A stretch of 10,258 nucleotides of DNA from Methanobrevibacter sp. (GTDB taxonomy: Archaea; Methanobacteriota; Methanobacteria; Methanobacteriales; Methanobacteriaceae), in contig JABUVA010000011.1 in assembly GCA_021442885.1 (NCBI GenBank), forward strand, positions 31,861 through 42,118. Direction: 5' to 3'. This document shows positions 1-6,950 of this stretch, in pieces (the stretch's first letter is position 1; every line of letters starts with the position of its first letter). The translations under genes and the position numbers were made by a program. The notes beneath the pieces were generated by a model, which saw nothing but the letters and a program-made list of their open reading frames with translations, was not told where the DNA came from and searched no databases.

Positions 1-689
1 CCGTCTTTGAAGAATAAATTCAAACTAACAAATTTTTCTGAGACTGTTAGATATATCTTAATATTTTCATCCAAAACAGATAGTTTTATATTTTTGTATT
101 CTTCTAAGGCTTTTTTATATTTTTTTTCATGTTTTATGGATTTTATTACCTTTTCTGTTGTTAATATCTCTAAACTTTTTGTTTTTCCTTTTTTTATAAG
201 ATCAATAAGCTTATTCATATGATTTTCAGAATATATCGGCAGTATTATTTTTAGATTTTTACAGTTAGAAATCAAATCCATATATGTTGTATAGGCTTTT
301 GATAAATCTTTGTTTGTTGAAGATATGCACTGTGAATTCTTTAATTGGTATAAATTTTTAATAGATTCCTCTGGAAGATCATTTAGGGAATGATTGTTCC
401 AAAATATTTTATTCCTATCAATTGAATACCAATTTTCAATAAGTTTAATCATATTTACTGCCAACATATAACCATTGGATGTTAGTGAATAATACTTATT
501 TAATTTTTTCACATAATTTAAATTTTCTAATTCTTTTAGTCCATGGAGTATTGTTGCTGATGGTTTTTCAAGTTCTGTTCTTAAATCTTCTAAATTCTTA
601 GATTTTTCGTATATGCTTATTATTATCTTTGTTCTCATTGTAGATGTTAGAATATATTTCATGTCTTTATAATCGGATTCTTTTACCAT
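1..689 (-). CDS. HTH transcriptional regulator with FilR1/DUF1724-like domain (3' end cut by window edge)
   Basis: This is an open frame of 229 codons without a stop, reading leftwards from an ATG at 689 and leaving the window. It begins MVKESDYKDM. Residues about 10-75 form an ArsR/MarR-type winged helix (LTSTMRTK, then a SATILHGLKELE recognition-helix region and a short basic wing). Residues about 95-229 match the ligand-sensing half of the full-length regulator next door: FW at 97-98, SIKNL at 109-113, and an IKIYLTV strand near 210. By that alignment about 30 C-terminal residues are missing. The start is supported by AAGGTG on the minus strand at 695-700, which overlaps the stop of the upstream gene, so the two are probably co-transcribed and translationally coupled. 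The family comprises archaeal DNA-binding regulators, some linked to methanogenesis or filament growth. The target genes and the ligand cannot be read from the sequence. Confidence 0.82.
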   Translation of the reverse strand, partial: MVKESDYKDMKYILTSTMRTKIIISIYEKSKNLEDLRTELEKPSATILHGLKELENLNYVKKLNKYYSLTSNGYMLAVNMIKLIENWYSIDRNKIFWNNHSLNDLPEESIKNLYQLKNSQCISSTNKDLSKAYTTYMDLISNCKNLKIILPIYSENHMNKLIDLIKKGKTKSLEILTTEKVIKSIKHEKKYKKALEEYKNIKLSVLDENIKIYLTVSEKFVSLNLFFKD

Positions 690-698
690 TTTTACACC

Positions 699-1502
699 TT
701 ATATATGATTTTTAATTTTGTTAAAGAGATTTTCACTCCAACTAACTGCTTTTTCATTTGAAGATATGAGGATTCGGTTTTGATCAAAACTTTCATCATT
801 TTTATATAGTCCTAGACTCATATTGTTGTCACAAATTGTTAGATAAATATTTAAAGGTTTTTTTACAGAGCGAACTTTAAAATTTCCATTTTTAATATTT
901 GTTCTTCGTACTTCATCGTCGATATTGTGGATTAAGCTTTTGTAAATCGTGTTGTTTACTAGAAGCTCTATTTTTGCCCCGTTTTTAAGCTGATTTTCAA
1001 TTAATTTTGGATATTCTGGATGTAGGTATGGGAATATAGCTTTTATGTTTTCAGATTCAATTATCTGCTTTTTTATGGTGTTATAAGTTTTATAAATATC
1101 TACTGATGTTGATTTCACAAGCTCTGAGTTGTATAGGTCTGTAAGATTTTTTATAGATTGAGAATCTATATTGTCAATATTGTGTTTGTGCCAGAATTCC
1201 TCGAAATCCGTTATAATCTTTAGACTTTTATTAAAGTCAAGGATATGTTCTAAATACATTCGGGTAATAAATGTTATTTTAAATTTTCCATCTTCTTTGT
1301 AAATATTGTTGTTTAGCTCTAATTTACTTACATTACTTGATACTGAGCTGTATCTCATGTTTGTTGCTTTTGCAATTTCTTTTACATTATATGATGCATT
1401 TTTAAGGCAATTTAAAATTCTTATTCTAACTGTAGATTTAGTTAGAAATTTTAATTCCTCTTCAATATTTAGTAATGTTTCATAATTTGTATTATGATTC
1501 AT
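699..1502 (-). CDS. HTH transcriptional regulator with FilR1/DUF1724-like domain
   Basis: This 267-residue cytosolic protein has a winged helix at residues about 20-85 (STVRIRILNCL, EIAKATNMRYSSVSSNVSKLE, then the wing). A C-terminal domain at about 100-260 resembles the DUF1724/FilR1 middle domain of archaeal regulators, with an FPYLHPEYPKLIE segment near 157-169 and an LNIYLTICDN strand near 217-226. There are no membrane segments. The start is fixed by minus-strand AAGGAG (1510-1515) seven bases before the ATG. The protein is a diverged paralogue of the gene immediately downstream, from which it is separated by only nine bases, so the pair looks like a tandem duplication in one operon. It is divergent from nob1 across an intergenic region with palindromic and phased repeats, which may be its operator. 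Family assignment is good; the regulated genes are unknown. Confidence 0.85.
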   Translation of the reverse strand: MNHNTNYETLLNIEEELKFLTKSTVRIRILNCLKNASYNVKEIAKATNMRYSSVSSNVSKLELNNNIYKEDGKFKITFITRMYLEHILDFNKSLKIITDFEEFWHKHNIDNIDSQSIKNLTDLYNSELVKSTSVDIYKTYNTIKKQIIESENIKAIFPYLHPEYPKLIENQLKNGAKIELLVNNTIYKSLIHNIDDEVRRTNIKNGNFKVRSVKKPLNIYLTICDNNMSLGLYKNDESFDQNRILISSNEKAVSWSENLFNKIKNHI

Positions 1503-1620
1503 ATTTTTTCTCCTTTTATTTATTTGATTTAATAATATTGCATTGATTTCAATTTATTTACTCCAATTGAAAATATTGCGGTAGTTTTATATTAATTAAG
1601 TTAATTAAAATAGTTTTATC

Positions 1621-1681
1621 AAATTTCATCTAAATTTCATTGAAATTTTATTGAAATTTTATTGAAATTTCCTCTAAATTC
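1621..1681. repeat. 11-bp-phased AAATTT array with embedded palindrome
   Basis: AAATTT occurs at 1621, 1632, 1643, 1654 and 1665, and a degenerate sixth copy (AAATTC) starts at 1676. Each copy is exactly 11 bp after the last. The middle copies expand to TTGAAATTTTA, and the first two are AAATTTCAT. At 1632-1648, AAATTTCA and TGAAATTT form a perfect 8-bp inverted repeat around a single T. One element per helical turn suggests either cooperative binding of a regulator on one DNA face or intrinsic A-tract bending. The array lies about 50-105 bp upstream of nob1 and 120-180 bp upstream of the divergent regulator. A regulatory role is inference. Confidence 0.75.
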
Positions 1682-1692
1682 TTGGAAATGTT

Positions 1693-1701
1693 AACTATAT
1701 C
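1693..1701 (+). promoter_or_regulatory. TATA-like promoter element of nob1 (possibly leaderless)
   Basis: AACTATATC lies about 26-34 bases before the nob1 ATG, close to the usual distance between an archaeal TATA box and the transcription start. The bases between it and the ATG contain no purine-rich ribosome binding site. Together this suggests a leaderless or near-leaderless transcript starting at or just before 1727. Confidence 0.45.
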
Positions 1702-1726
1702 AAATATTAGAAATAAATAGAAATAT

Positions 1727-2224
1727 ATGAAAACAGATTATATTTTAGATGCTTCTGCATTTATTAATGGGTTTCCACTAGATAATCCTAATAATCACAC
1801 AACTCCAGAAATAGCTTCTGAAATTAAAGATTTTAAATCAAAATTAATCTTAAACACAGCTATTGATGAAGGAAAATTGGATATTATAGAGCCTGGTGAA
1901 GAATCTATCAACAAAGTTGAAGAAACTATTTCAAAATCAGGTGATAACCTTAGATTATCACTTCAAGACAAAACTGTTATTGCATTAGCATTAGAATTTA
2001 TCGAAACAAACAATAATATTAAAGTAATTACAGATGACTATACAATTCAAAATACTTTAAAAATATTAAATATCCCATTTTCATCAATTTTAACCGATGG
2101 AATTAAAGAAGTTTATAACTGGAAAAAAATATGTTCTGGTTGTAAAAAAGAATATGATGATGACTATCCTTTTGATGATTGTGAAATTTGTGGATCAAAT
2201 TTATTTAAAAAAAGAGTAAAATAG
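1727..2224 (+). CDS. nob1: rRNA maturation endonuclease Nob1 (PIN domain plus zinc ribbon)
   Basis: Nob1 is the PIN-domain endonuclease that cuts the 3' end of precursor 16S rRNA during small-subunit maturation. The protein has 165 residues, normal for archaeal Nob1. The PIN domain spans about residues 4-125: YILDASAFI with acidic D8, TTPEIASE with E28/E32, the LSLQDK loop with D81, and the TDDY motif with D103/D104, which together supply the metal-binding acidic cluster. A C-terminal zinc ribbon has C136, C139, C152 and C155 (CxxC-x12-CxxC), the feature that separates Nob1 from VapC toxins. The ATG lacks a ribosome binding site, so translation may be leaderless. The next gene begins 11 bp after the TAG stop, suggesting co-transcription with the DUF2117 gene and mmp2. 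Confidence 0.9.
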   Translation: MKTDYILDASAFINGFPLDNPNNHTTPEIASEIKDFKSKLILNTAIDEGKLDIIEPGEESINKVEETISKSGDNLRLSLQDKTVIALALEFIETNNNIKVITDDYTIQNTLKILNIPFSSILTDGIKEVYNWKKICSGCKKEYDDDYPFDDCEICGSNLFKKRVK

Positions 2225-2235
2225 CTAGTGTTATT

Positions 2236-3360
2236 ATGGAAATTGGTGTTGTAGTTCATGGACCTAATATAATAGATTCTGGATATGCTAATGATATTAT
2301 TGATTTATTAAAAGAATATGGGGATGTTTCAGCAAGACTCGGTGGAACAATGGGAAGAACAGCTGTTATTGATAATTCTTTAGAAGAAATAATTGATATT
2401 TCTCAAAAATTAGTTCCCAGTGATTCTTTAAAATTATTTCTTGATGAAAATAAGGATATTATTTTTCTTTTAAATTATGGTAAATCAGATGTAACAGGTC
2501 AAGTTTTTGGTTATAAAGTTGTAAATCACTATTTTGATAAAACCAATAACAAAAACATTCCAATAATTCAAATTGAAAGACCTGGTGAAAATGATGGTAG
2601 TGTTATTCTTTGGTGTGGAGATTATGAAGAACTTGCAGATAAAATAGCTAGTAAACTTAGTCTAAACAGAGTTACTCCTAATGAAATCTTTGAAAAACAC
2701 TTTAAACAAGATTTTAAAGATAGTAGAACTCATAGATTAGTTCATGGTGTTAGTCCTGGTGAGAATATAATGGTTAATAGTGTTGTTATAGGAAAAGCAA
2801 CATCAGATAATCTTGTTTTAATAGCTGAAGATGGATATATTGTTGATATTGTAGGAGGTATTTTAAAACCTCATGGTGTTGAAAAACTTTCTAAAATTGA
2901 TTTAGATTCAGCTATTATAAAAACAGGTCTTTTAAGAAAATCTGATGTTAAACCACGTGTTTTAGAAAAAAAACAAGAGGGGGATAAATTTAAAGTAGCT
3001 TTTCTAGATCATGCTGGGGAGGATGTTTATAAATATAGTGATATGGATCTTGTTATAACAATTGGGGATGATACTACTCTTATTTCTTCAGACATTCTTT
3101 ATAGACTAGACATACCTATTATTGGGATTACAGATGGGGATTTAGATAAAGTTGTAGAACATGGTTATAAAAAAGAAGATTCTATTATTTTTGAACTTGA
3201 AAGTGGTTTTGATGATATTGTAGGTAGGAGAATTTTTGATGAAATCTTCAATAATTCCAATGTTTTAGAATTTGATAAAGATGTTAAAATTAAAATAAAA
3301 AATTTAATTATTGAAATATTAAATAATATGAATTGTAAATATAAAATTAAGGTTATATAA
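2236..3360 (+). CDS. DUF2117 domain-containing protein of unknown function
   Basis: This 374-residue soluble protein is recognised as the DUF2117 family, which as far as I recall is restricted to methanogen-type archaea and has no assigned activity. Visible conserved-looking motifs are VVVHGPNIIDSG (6-17), GGTMGRTAV (36-44), LVHGVSPGE (168-176), and a C-terminal Rossmann-like stretch with VITIGDDTTLISSDI (273-287) and IIGITDGDLD (295-304). The glycine- and aspartate-rich loops suggest nucleotide or metal binding, but this is only suggestive. There is no signal peptide or membrane segment. The ATG has only a weak upstream site (TAGTG). It sits 11 bp after nob1 and 23 bp before mmp2, so it probably shares their transcript. 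The association with mmp2 makes a role near methanogenesis possible but unproven. Confidence 0.8.
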   Translation: MEIGVVVHGPNIIDSGYANDIIDLLKEYGDVSARLGGTMGRTAVIDNSLEEIIDISQKLVPSDSLKLFLDENKDIIFLLNYGKSDVTGQVFGYKVVNHYFDKTNNKNIPIIQIERPGENDGSVILWCGDYEELADKIASKLSLNRVTPNEIFEKHFKQDFKDSRTHRLVHGVSPGENIMVNSVVIGKATSDNLVLIAEDGYIVDIVGGILKPHGVEKLSKIDLDSAIIKTGLLRKSDVKPRVLEKKQEGDKFKVAFLDHAGEDVYKYSDMDLVITIGDDTTLISSDILYRLDIPIIGITDGDLDKVVEHGYKKEDSIIFELESGFDDIVGRRIFDEIFNNSNVLEFDKDVKIKIKNLIIEILNNMNCKYKIKVI

Positions 3361-3369
3361 CATTATAAT

Positions 3370-3376
3370 GGAAGTG
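3370..3376 (+). promoter_or_regulatory. ribosome binding site deciding a TTG start
   Basis: GGAAGTG, one mismatch from the archaeal consensus GGAGGTG, lies seven bases before TTG at 3384. An in-frame TAA at 3366-3368 rules out any longer start, and the nearby ATG (3368) and GTG (3374) are in another frame. TTG is therefore the best start for mmp2. Confidence 0.65.
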
Positions 3377-3383
3377 TATTTTA

Positions 3384-4364
3384 TTGGATTTTAAAGCTCT
3401 TATTAAGTCTATTCAAGATTTTGAAGGTGTTACCCGTAAAAATTCAATTGATAATGTCATTTCATTATTAAAGGATGCATACAATGTTTCTGGTAACGTA
3501 ATCATTGATATTGGTGATGATGCCTCTGCAGTAGATATTGGTAATAATCAAGCTTTACTAATAGCTGCCGACGGGATTTGGGGCCAAATTATGGATGTTA
3601 ATCCTTATTGGGCAGGATATTGTTCTGTTCTTGTTAATGTAAATGATATTGCAGCTATGGGGGCTAAACCTTTAGCAATGGTTAATATAATGTCAATAGC
3701 TCATGATGAGATATATGATGATTTACTTAAAGGAATTAATGATGGATGTTTAAAATTTGGTGTTCCAATGGTTGGTGGACATTTACATCCAGATAGTACA
3801 GTTGATTCTTTAGGTGTAGCTATTGTAGGAATTGCCCAGAAAGATAAGATTATTACTAGTTTTGATGCTCAAATTGGTGATAAAGTTATTGTAGCTATTG
3901 ATTTAGATGGTAAACCTCATGAGATGTTTTCTCTTAATTGGGATACTACTTATGAAAAAGATGCTAAACTTGTTCAAGACCAAATTTTAGCTATCCAATA
4001 TCTCGCTGAAAATGATTATATTAACTCTGGTAAAGATATTAGTAATCCTGGAATTTTAGGGACTTTAGAAATGCTTTTAGAAGCTTCAAATAAAGGTGCT
4101 ATTGTGAATTTACAGGATATTCCTAAGAATCCTAATGTTGAATGGGAGCCATGGCTTAAAATGTATCCTGGTTCTGGTTTTGTTTTTACAGCTGATGAGA
4201 AAGACTGTGATACAATTATTGAGTATTTAGATAAATATTCATTAACTGCAGCTATTGTTGGTGAAGTTAATGACAGTAATTCTTTATTTGTTGTAAATGA
4301 TGGAGAAAAATTAGAACTGTTTAATCAAAGAAAAAATCCTGTTTTTAAAGGTATTGATGAATAA
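3384..4364 (+). CDS. mmp2: methanogenesis marker protein 2 (AIR synthase-related)
   Basis: This 326-residue protein matches methanogenesis marker 2, a PurM/AIR-synthase-like family conserved in methanogens and of unknown substrate. Relatives (PurM, SelD, ThiL, HypE) use ATP to activate a small molecule or a protein terminus. The N-terminal ATP-binding half shows [11 protein letters not shown] (40-50), AADGIWGQ (61-68) and [13 protein letters not shown] (84-96), the classic dimer-interface loop of the superfamily. The motif GGHLHPD (131-137) follows, then the C-terminal half with [13 protein letters not shown] and a PGSGFVFT stretch. Length is normal. Translation appears to start at TTG. It follows the DUF2117 gene by 23 bp and precedes mmp3 by 58 bp. 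A role in making or inserting a cofactor for methyl-coenzyme M reductase is plausible from the context, not shown. Confidence 0.88.
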   Translation: MDFKALIKSIQDFEGVTRKNSIDNVISLLKDAYNVSGNVIIDIGDDASAVDIGNNQALLIAADGIWGQIMDVNPYWAGYCSVLVNVNDIAAMGAKPLAMVNIMSIAHDEIYDDLLKGINDGCLKFGVPMVGGHLHPDSTVDSLGVAIVGIAQKDKIITSFDAQIGDKVIVAIDLDGKPHEMFSLNWDTTYEKDAKLVQDQILAIQYLAENDYINSGKDISNPGILGTLEMLLEASNKGAIVNLQDIPKNPNVEWEPWLKMYPGSGFVFTADEKDCDTIIEYLDKYSLTAAIVGEVNDSNSLFVVNDGEKLELFNQRKNPVFKGIDE

Positions 4365-4367
4365 ATA

Positions 4368-4397
4368 TTTTATAAATTAAATTTAATATTATATTAA
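4368..4397 (+). promoter_or_regulatory. possible internal promoter upstream of mmp3
   Basis: The 58-bp gap between mmp2 and mmp3 is the longest among the marker genes. It contains TATA-like stretches, TTTTATAAATT near 4368-4377 and AATATTATATTA near 4386-4397. The first is placed to give a short leader that keeps the AGGAGAT ribosome binding site at 4413-4419. The region is so AT-rich that chance similarity is likely, and read-through from mmp2 is equally possible. Confidence 0.3.
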
Positions 4398-4422
4398 TTA
4401 AAGTCTTTTATTAGGAGATTAT

Positions 4423-5970
4423 ATGTTAATCAAAATTAATGGGGAAGAAATGGAAGTTAAAGATGGTTCAACTATCGGTGATGTAATTGAACTTTCTAAT
4501 GCACCATATTCTCCCGGAAGTATCCTCTGTTTAATTAGAGGTAAGGAAGAATTAGAGAAGAATATTAGTAAATATAAGATTAAAACTAATAAAGGTTCTA
4601 TAATTATTGAATTAACTGATAATGAGGAAGCTGCTCCTCTTGTTAATTTGTGGAAAGAAAATTATAGTCTTTTTAATAATCTTAATATTAGATGGTCTAC
4701 TGTAAGTGAGGCTGCAATTGGTCCTATTGTTACTGATTTAGAACCAACACCTGATGAATATAAATATTATGAAGGAGATGTTGTTTTCAGTTTATCTGGA
4801 TTCAGTAATGAGTCTACTCACTTAATTCTTATTAAAGATAATGTTTCTAATGTTTACAGTGTTCCACCATATAACAAAGGTGTTTTTGCTAAGATTATTG
4901 GTGGTAAAAAAACTTTAGATGTATTAACTGAACGTGATGCAGTAATAGATGTAGAACCAATTATTGAGAGAAGTGTATCATTGGATAGTTTATCTATAAC
5001 TGATTTAGATATTGTTTTAGAAGATGGTAATGAGCTATATACTTATGTTTCTATAGAGGTTGATGAGAAATCTCCAATATGTGCAGAACATTTATTTAGT
5101 CTTATTAGTAGTGGAAAAGCTGAAGTTAGCTTTGATTCTAATTCCTTTATTGGTTTTTATGGCTTAGAGGGTATTGATAAACCTAAAGAGGATATTAAAC
5201 CTAGAAGGAAAGGAACTATTACAGTTAGAAATGAGGGAAAAGGCGTTGGAAGAGTTTATGTTTATCGTGAAAATAGAGTTTTAGCTCCAAGCCATACTAC
5301 TGTTGGTAGTATAGTTAATGGTATGGAGATTATTGATATTGCTCAAAAAGATGATGTAATTACTTTTGTATCTGAACAACAAAGAATAATGACTTTAAAT
5401 ACAACTCAAAGTGAAGCTAATGAGTTATTAGATTCTTTAGGAATTAAACAGATAAGAGATGGTGTAACTGATGATGATGCAATAATTGTAGAACAAAGTC
5501 CTCATTATACTATTGATGTTCTTAAAGAAGGTAAAGTATTTACAAAAGGAATAAATAAAGAAGATTTATGTTTAATTGAATTAACAGATGAAGCACCAAG
5601 ATCAAAATGGTATCTTGAAAAGTTATCAGGATTAGCTGAAAACCCTATTGGTCGTTTAGATGTGCATTTTGCAGTTCCTGGAATGAAAATTGTTATTTTT
5701 AAAGGAGATACTAAAAATGCAAAAGGTTTAATTCCTGAAAATGTTCCAACAGATGTTGTTAAAGCTGGTGAAATTGGTATTACTAATATGGCTGCTAAAA
5801 ATGTTGGTTTGATTGGTATAAGATTTGAAGATCATGTTGAATTTGGACCTACTGCAGAATCATTTGCTGCAACAAATATTGTAGGAAAAGTCTGTGGTGA
5901 CTTCAAAACTCTTGAAAAACTTAAAGATGGAGATGTTTTATATGTCAGAGAATTTATGCCCGAGTCCTAA
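4423..5970 (+). CDS. mmp3: methanogenesis marker protein 3 (UPF0288; MCR activation complex subunit)
   Basis: At 515 residues this has the full length of the Mmp3/UPF0288 family. Mmp3 co-purifies with the component A3a fraction that activates methyl-coenzyme M reductase with ATP and a reductant, and is a subunit in the activation complex as I recall from published work. Residues 1-65 look like a beta-grasp (ThiS/MoaD-like) domain: [12 protein letters not shown], then [12 protein letters not shown] long middle region follows, containing [14 protein letters not shown] (near 296-309), and a cyclophilin-like C-terminal part ends with [17 protein letters not shown] (near 473-489) and DGDVLYV. It has few cysteines, which argues against it holding an iron-sulfur cluster itself. 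AGGAGAT at 4413-4419 supports the ATG. Its last 29 bases overlap the start of mmp6, so the two are translationally coupled. Confidence 0.92.
   Translation: MLIKINGEEMEVKDGSTIGDVIELSNAPYSPGSILCLIRGKEELEKNISKYKIKTNKGSIIIELTDNEEAAPLVNLWKENYSLFNNLNIRWSTVSEAAIGPIVTDLEPTPDEYKYYEGDVVFSLSGFSNESTHLILIKDNVSNVYSVPPYNKGVFAKIIGGKKTLDVLTERDAVIDVEPIIERSVSLDSLSITDLDIVLEDGNELYTYVSIEVDEKSPICAEHLFSLISSGKAEVSFDSNSFIGFYGLEGIDKPKEDIKPRRKGTITVRNEGKGVGRVYVYRENRVLAPSHTTVGSIVNGMEIIDIAQKDDVITFVSEQQRIMTLNTTQSEANELLDSLGIKQIRDGVTDDDAIIVEQSPHYTIDVLKEGKVFTKGINKEDLCLIELTDEAPRSKWYLEKLSGLAENPIGRLDVHFAVPGMKIVIFKGDTKNAKGLIPENVPTDVVKAGEIGITNMAAKNVGLIGIRFEDHVEFGPTAESFAATNIVGKVCGDFKTLEKLKDGDVLYVREFMPES
5929..5935 (+). promoter_or_regulatory. 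ribosome binding site of mmp6 inside mmp3
   Basis: GGAGATG lies six bases before the ATG at 5942, within the mmp3 coding sequence. It favours this start over the longer in-frame ATG at 5894, which has no comparable site and would push the overlap with mmp3 to 77 bases. Confidence 0.6.
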
Positions 5971-6397
5971 GTTAAGTAAAGAAGATTGGGATCCTGATGT
6001 TGTAACTCGTATGATAATTCTTGCTCCTGGGGCTAAAGTAAGTGAAAGCGAGATAGTTAGTGAAATGCATATGTTAGACTTACCATTAACAATTAAAAAT
6101 ACCTGTTATGGAGCTATGGTTAGTGGTAAATCAAAAGATGTAAGAGAAGCTTTAAAAGCAATAAGGAAGTTAGATCCAGCACATATTTTTACAAAAGATA
6201 GAGGATTTGCTCCTGGGGATCCAAGAAGATGTAGGGGTCAAAGATTTGGACCTCGTGAAGGTTTCCATCAAATGGAAAAAGAATATAGAATACTTGGGGA
6301 TGTTGCTGACGCATTAGAAAAAAGAAAAGACATTACAGTGCCTAAAAAACATCCTGTTGACATTGATTTAGTCAAAGACATAATGAATGAATCTTAA
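5942..6397 (+). CDS. mmp6: methanogenesis marker protein 6
   Basis: This 151-residue soluble protein matches the methanogenesis marker 6 family, found with mmp3, mmp5, mmp15 and mmp17 in methanogens and lacking a known activity. The recognisable core runs from [19 protein letters not shown] (about 21-39) through [13 protein letters not shown] (50-62) and [13 protein letters not shown] (77-89) to [19 protein letters not shown] (92-110). C55 and C97 are the notable cysteines, and the arginine-rich GDPRRCRG segment could bind nucleotide or a phosphate-rich partner. The ATG at 5942 was chosen for its ribosome binding site and because the family core begins shortly after. It overlaps the end of mmp3 by 29 bases and ends 20 bases before mmp5, consistent with one operon and probable participation in the same complex or pathway. 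Confidence 0.87.
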   Translation: MSENLCPSPKLSKEDWDPDVVTRMIILAPGAKVSESEIVSEMHMLDLPLTIKNTCYGAMVSGKSKDVREALKAIRKLDPAHIFTKDRGFAPGDPRRCRGQRFGPREGFHQMEKEYRILGDVADALEKRKDITVPKKHPVDIDLVKDIMNES

Positions 6398-6417
6398 TAA
6401 TTATAAGGTGATTATAC

Positions 6418-6948
6418 ATGGTAGAAATAGCTATTTATCCTCCAAACTCATTAATTTTAGCAGATTTAATAGAAAGAAAGGGACACACTCCTTTAGCACT
6501 TCAAAAACAAATTAGACAAAAAATTAAAGATCCGGAGATTGATTCTCCTCCAATGAATATTACAGAAGATGATCCTATTAAAGGACTTAAATACGCAGCT
6601 ATTGAAGTTCCTTCTGGTGTTCGTGGAAGAATGTCAATTATTGGGCCATTAATAGATGCTGCAGAAGCAGCTATTATTGTAGATGGTGCACCATTTGGTT
6701 TTGGATGTATTGGATGTGCAAGAACAAATGAATTATCCACATTTTTACTTAGAGATAAAAATATTCCAACTTTAGAGGTAACTTATCCTACAAATAGGGA
6801 TGAAACCTTTGAAATGGTTAATCAAATTAATGATTTCCTTGATTCTTTAGATGAACTTGTAAAAAGTGATGGTGACTTTAAAGATGGAGTACCAGAAGAA
6901 GAAAAAGAAAACTTAGAAGTTGTAGAAAAAGAGCTTAAGGAGGACTAA
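6418..6948 (+). CDS. mmp5: methanogenesis marker protein 5
   Basis: This 176-residue protein matches the methanogenesis marker 5 family, of unknown biochemical function. Residues 1-35 carry [18 protein letters not shown]. The core has [20 protein letters not shown] (59-78) and the strongest motif, [18 protein letters not shown] (89-106), in which C97 and C100 form a CxxC that could bind metal or act in redox. [17 protein letters not shown] stretch (115-130) follows. The last 27 residues are highly acidic and low in complexity, and look like a species-specific tail. GGTGAT at 6407-6412 is a good ribosome binding site for the ATG. The next gene, mmp15, starts two bases after the stop, and its AAGGAGG site lies inside the end of this gene, indicating tight coupling. 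Confidence 0.87.
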   Translation: MVEIAIYPPNSLILADLIERKGHTPLALQKQIRQKIKDPEIDSPPMNITEDDPIKGLKYAAIEVPSGVRGRMSIIGPLIDAAEAAIIVDGAPFGFGCIGCARTNELSTFLLRDKNIPTLEVTYPTNRDETFEMVNQINDFLDSLDELVKSDGDFKDGVPEEEKENLEVVEKELKED

Positions 6949-6950
6949 AT

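Larger units (their letters stand above)
1503..1726. other. divergent intergenic regulatory region
   Basis: This non-coding, extremely AT-rich stretch separates the leftward regulator operon from nob1. It holds the ribosome binding site of the regulator at 1510-1515. TTGAAAT-like words appear in both orientations (1547-1556 inverted, 1563-1571 direct), followed by a phased AAATTT array at 1621-1681 and a TATA-like element before nob1. A minus-strand TATA-like stretch near 1552-1560 is a weak promoter candidate for the regulators. No small gene is evident. Confidence 0.7.

Noticed and set aside
7..222. Open frame of 71 codons on the plus strand
   Set aside because: It is antisense to the well-supported regulator gene on the minus strand, and its hydrophobic look comes from reading A-rich coding DNA backwards.
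1621..1681. CRISPR array reading of the 11-bp repeats
   Set aside because: The repeat unit is far too short, has no unique spacers, and no cas gene is nearby.
5894..5941. Longer mmp6 start at the ATG at 5894
   Set aside because: The added residues are translated from conserved mmp3 sequence in another frame, and the ATG at 5942 has a good ribosome binding site.
6501..6740. Minus-strand open frame within mmp5
   Set aside because: It lies opposite conserved mmp5 codons and has no ribosome binding site or recognisable product.
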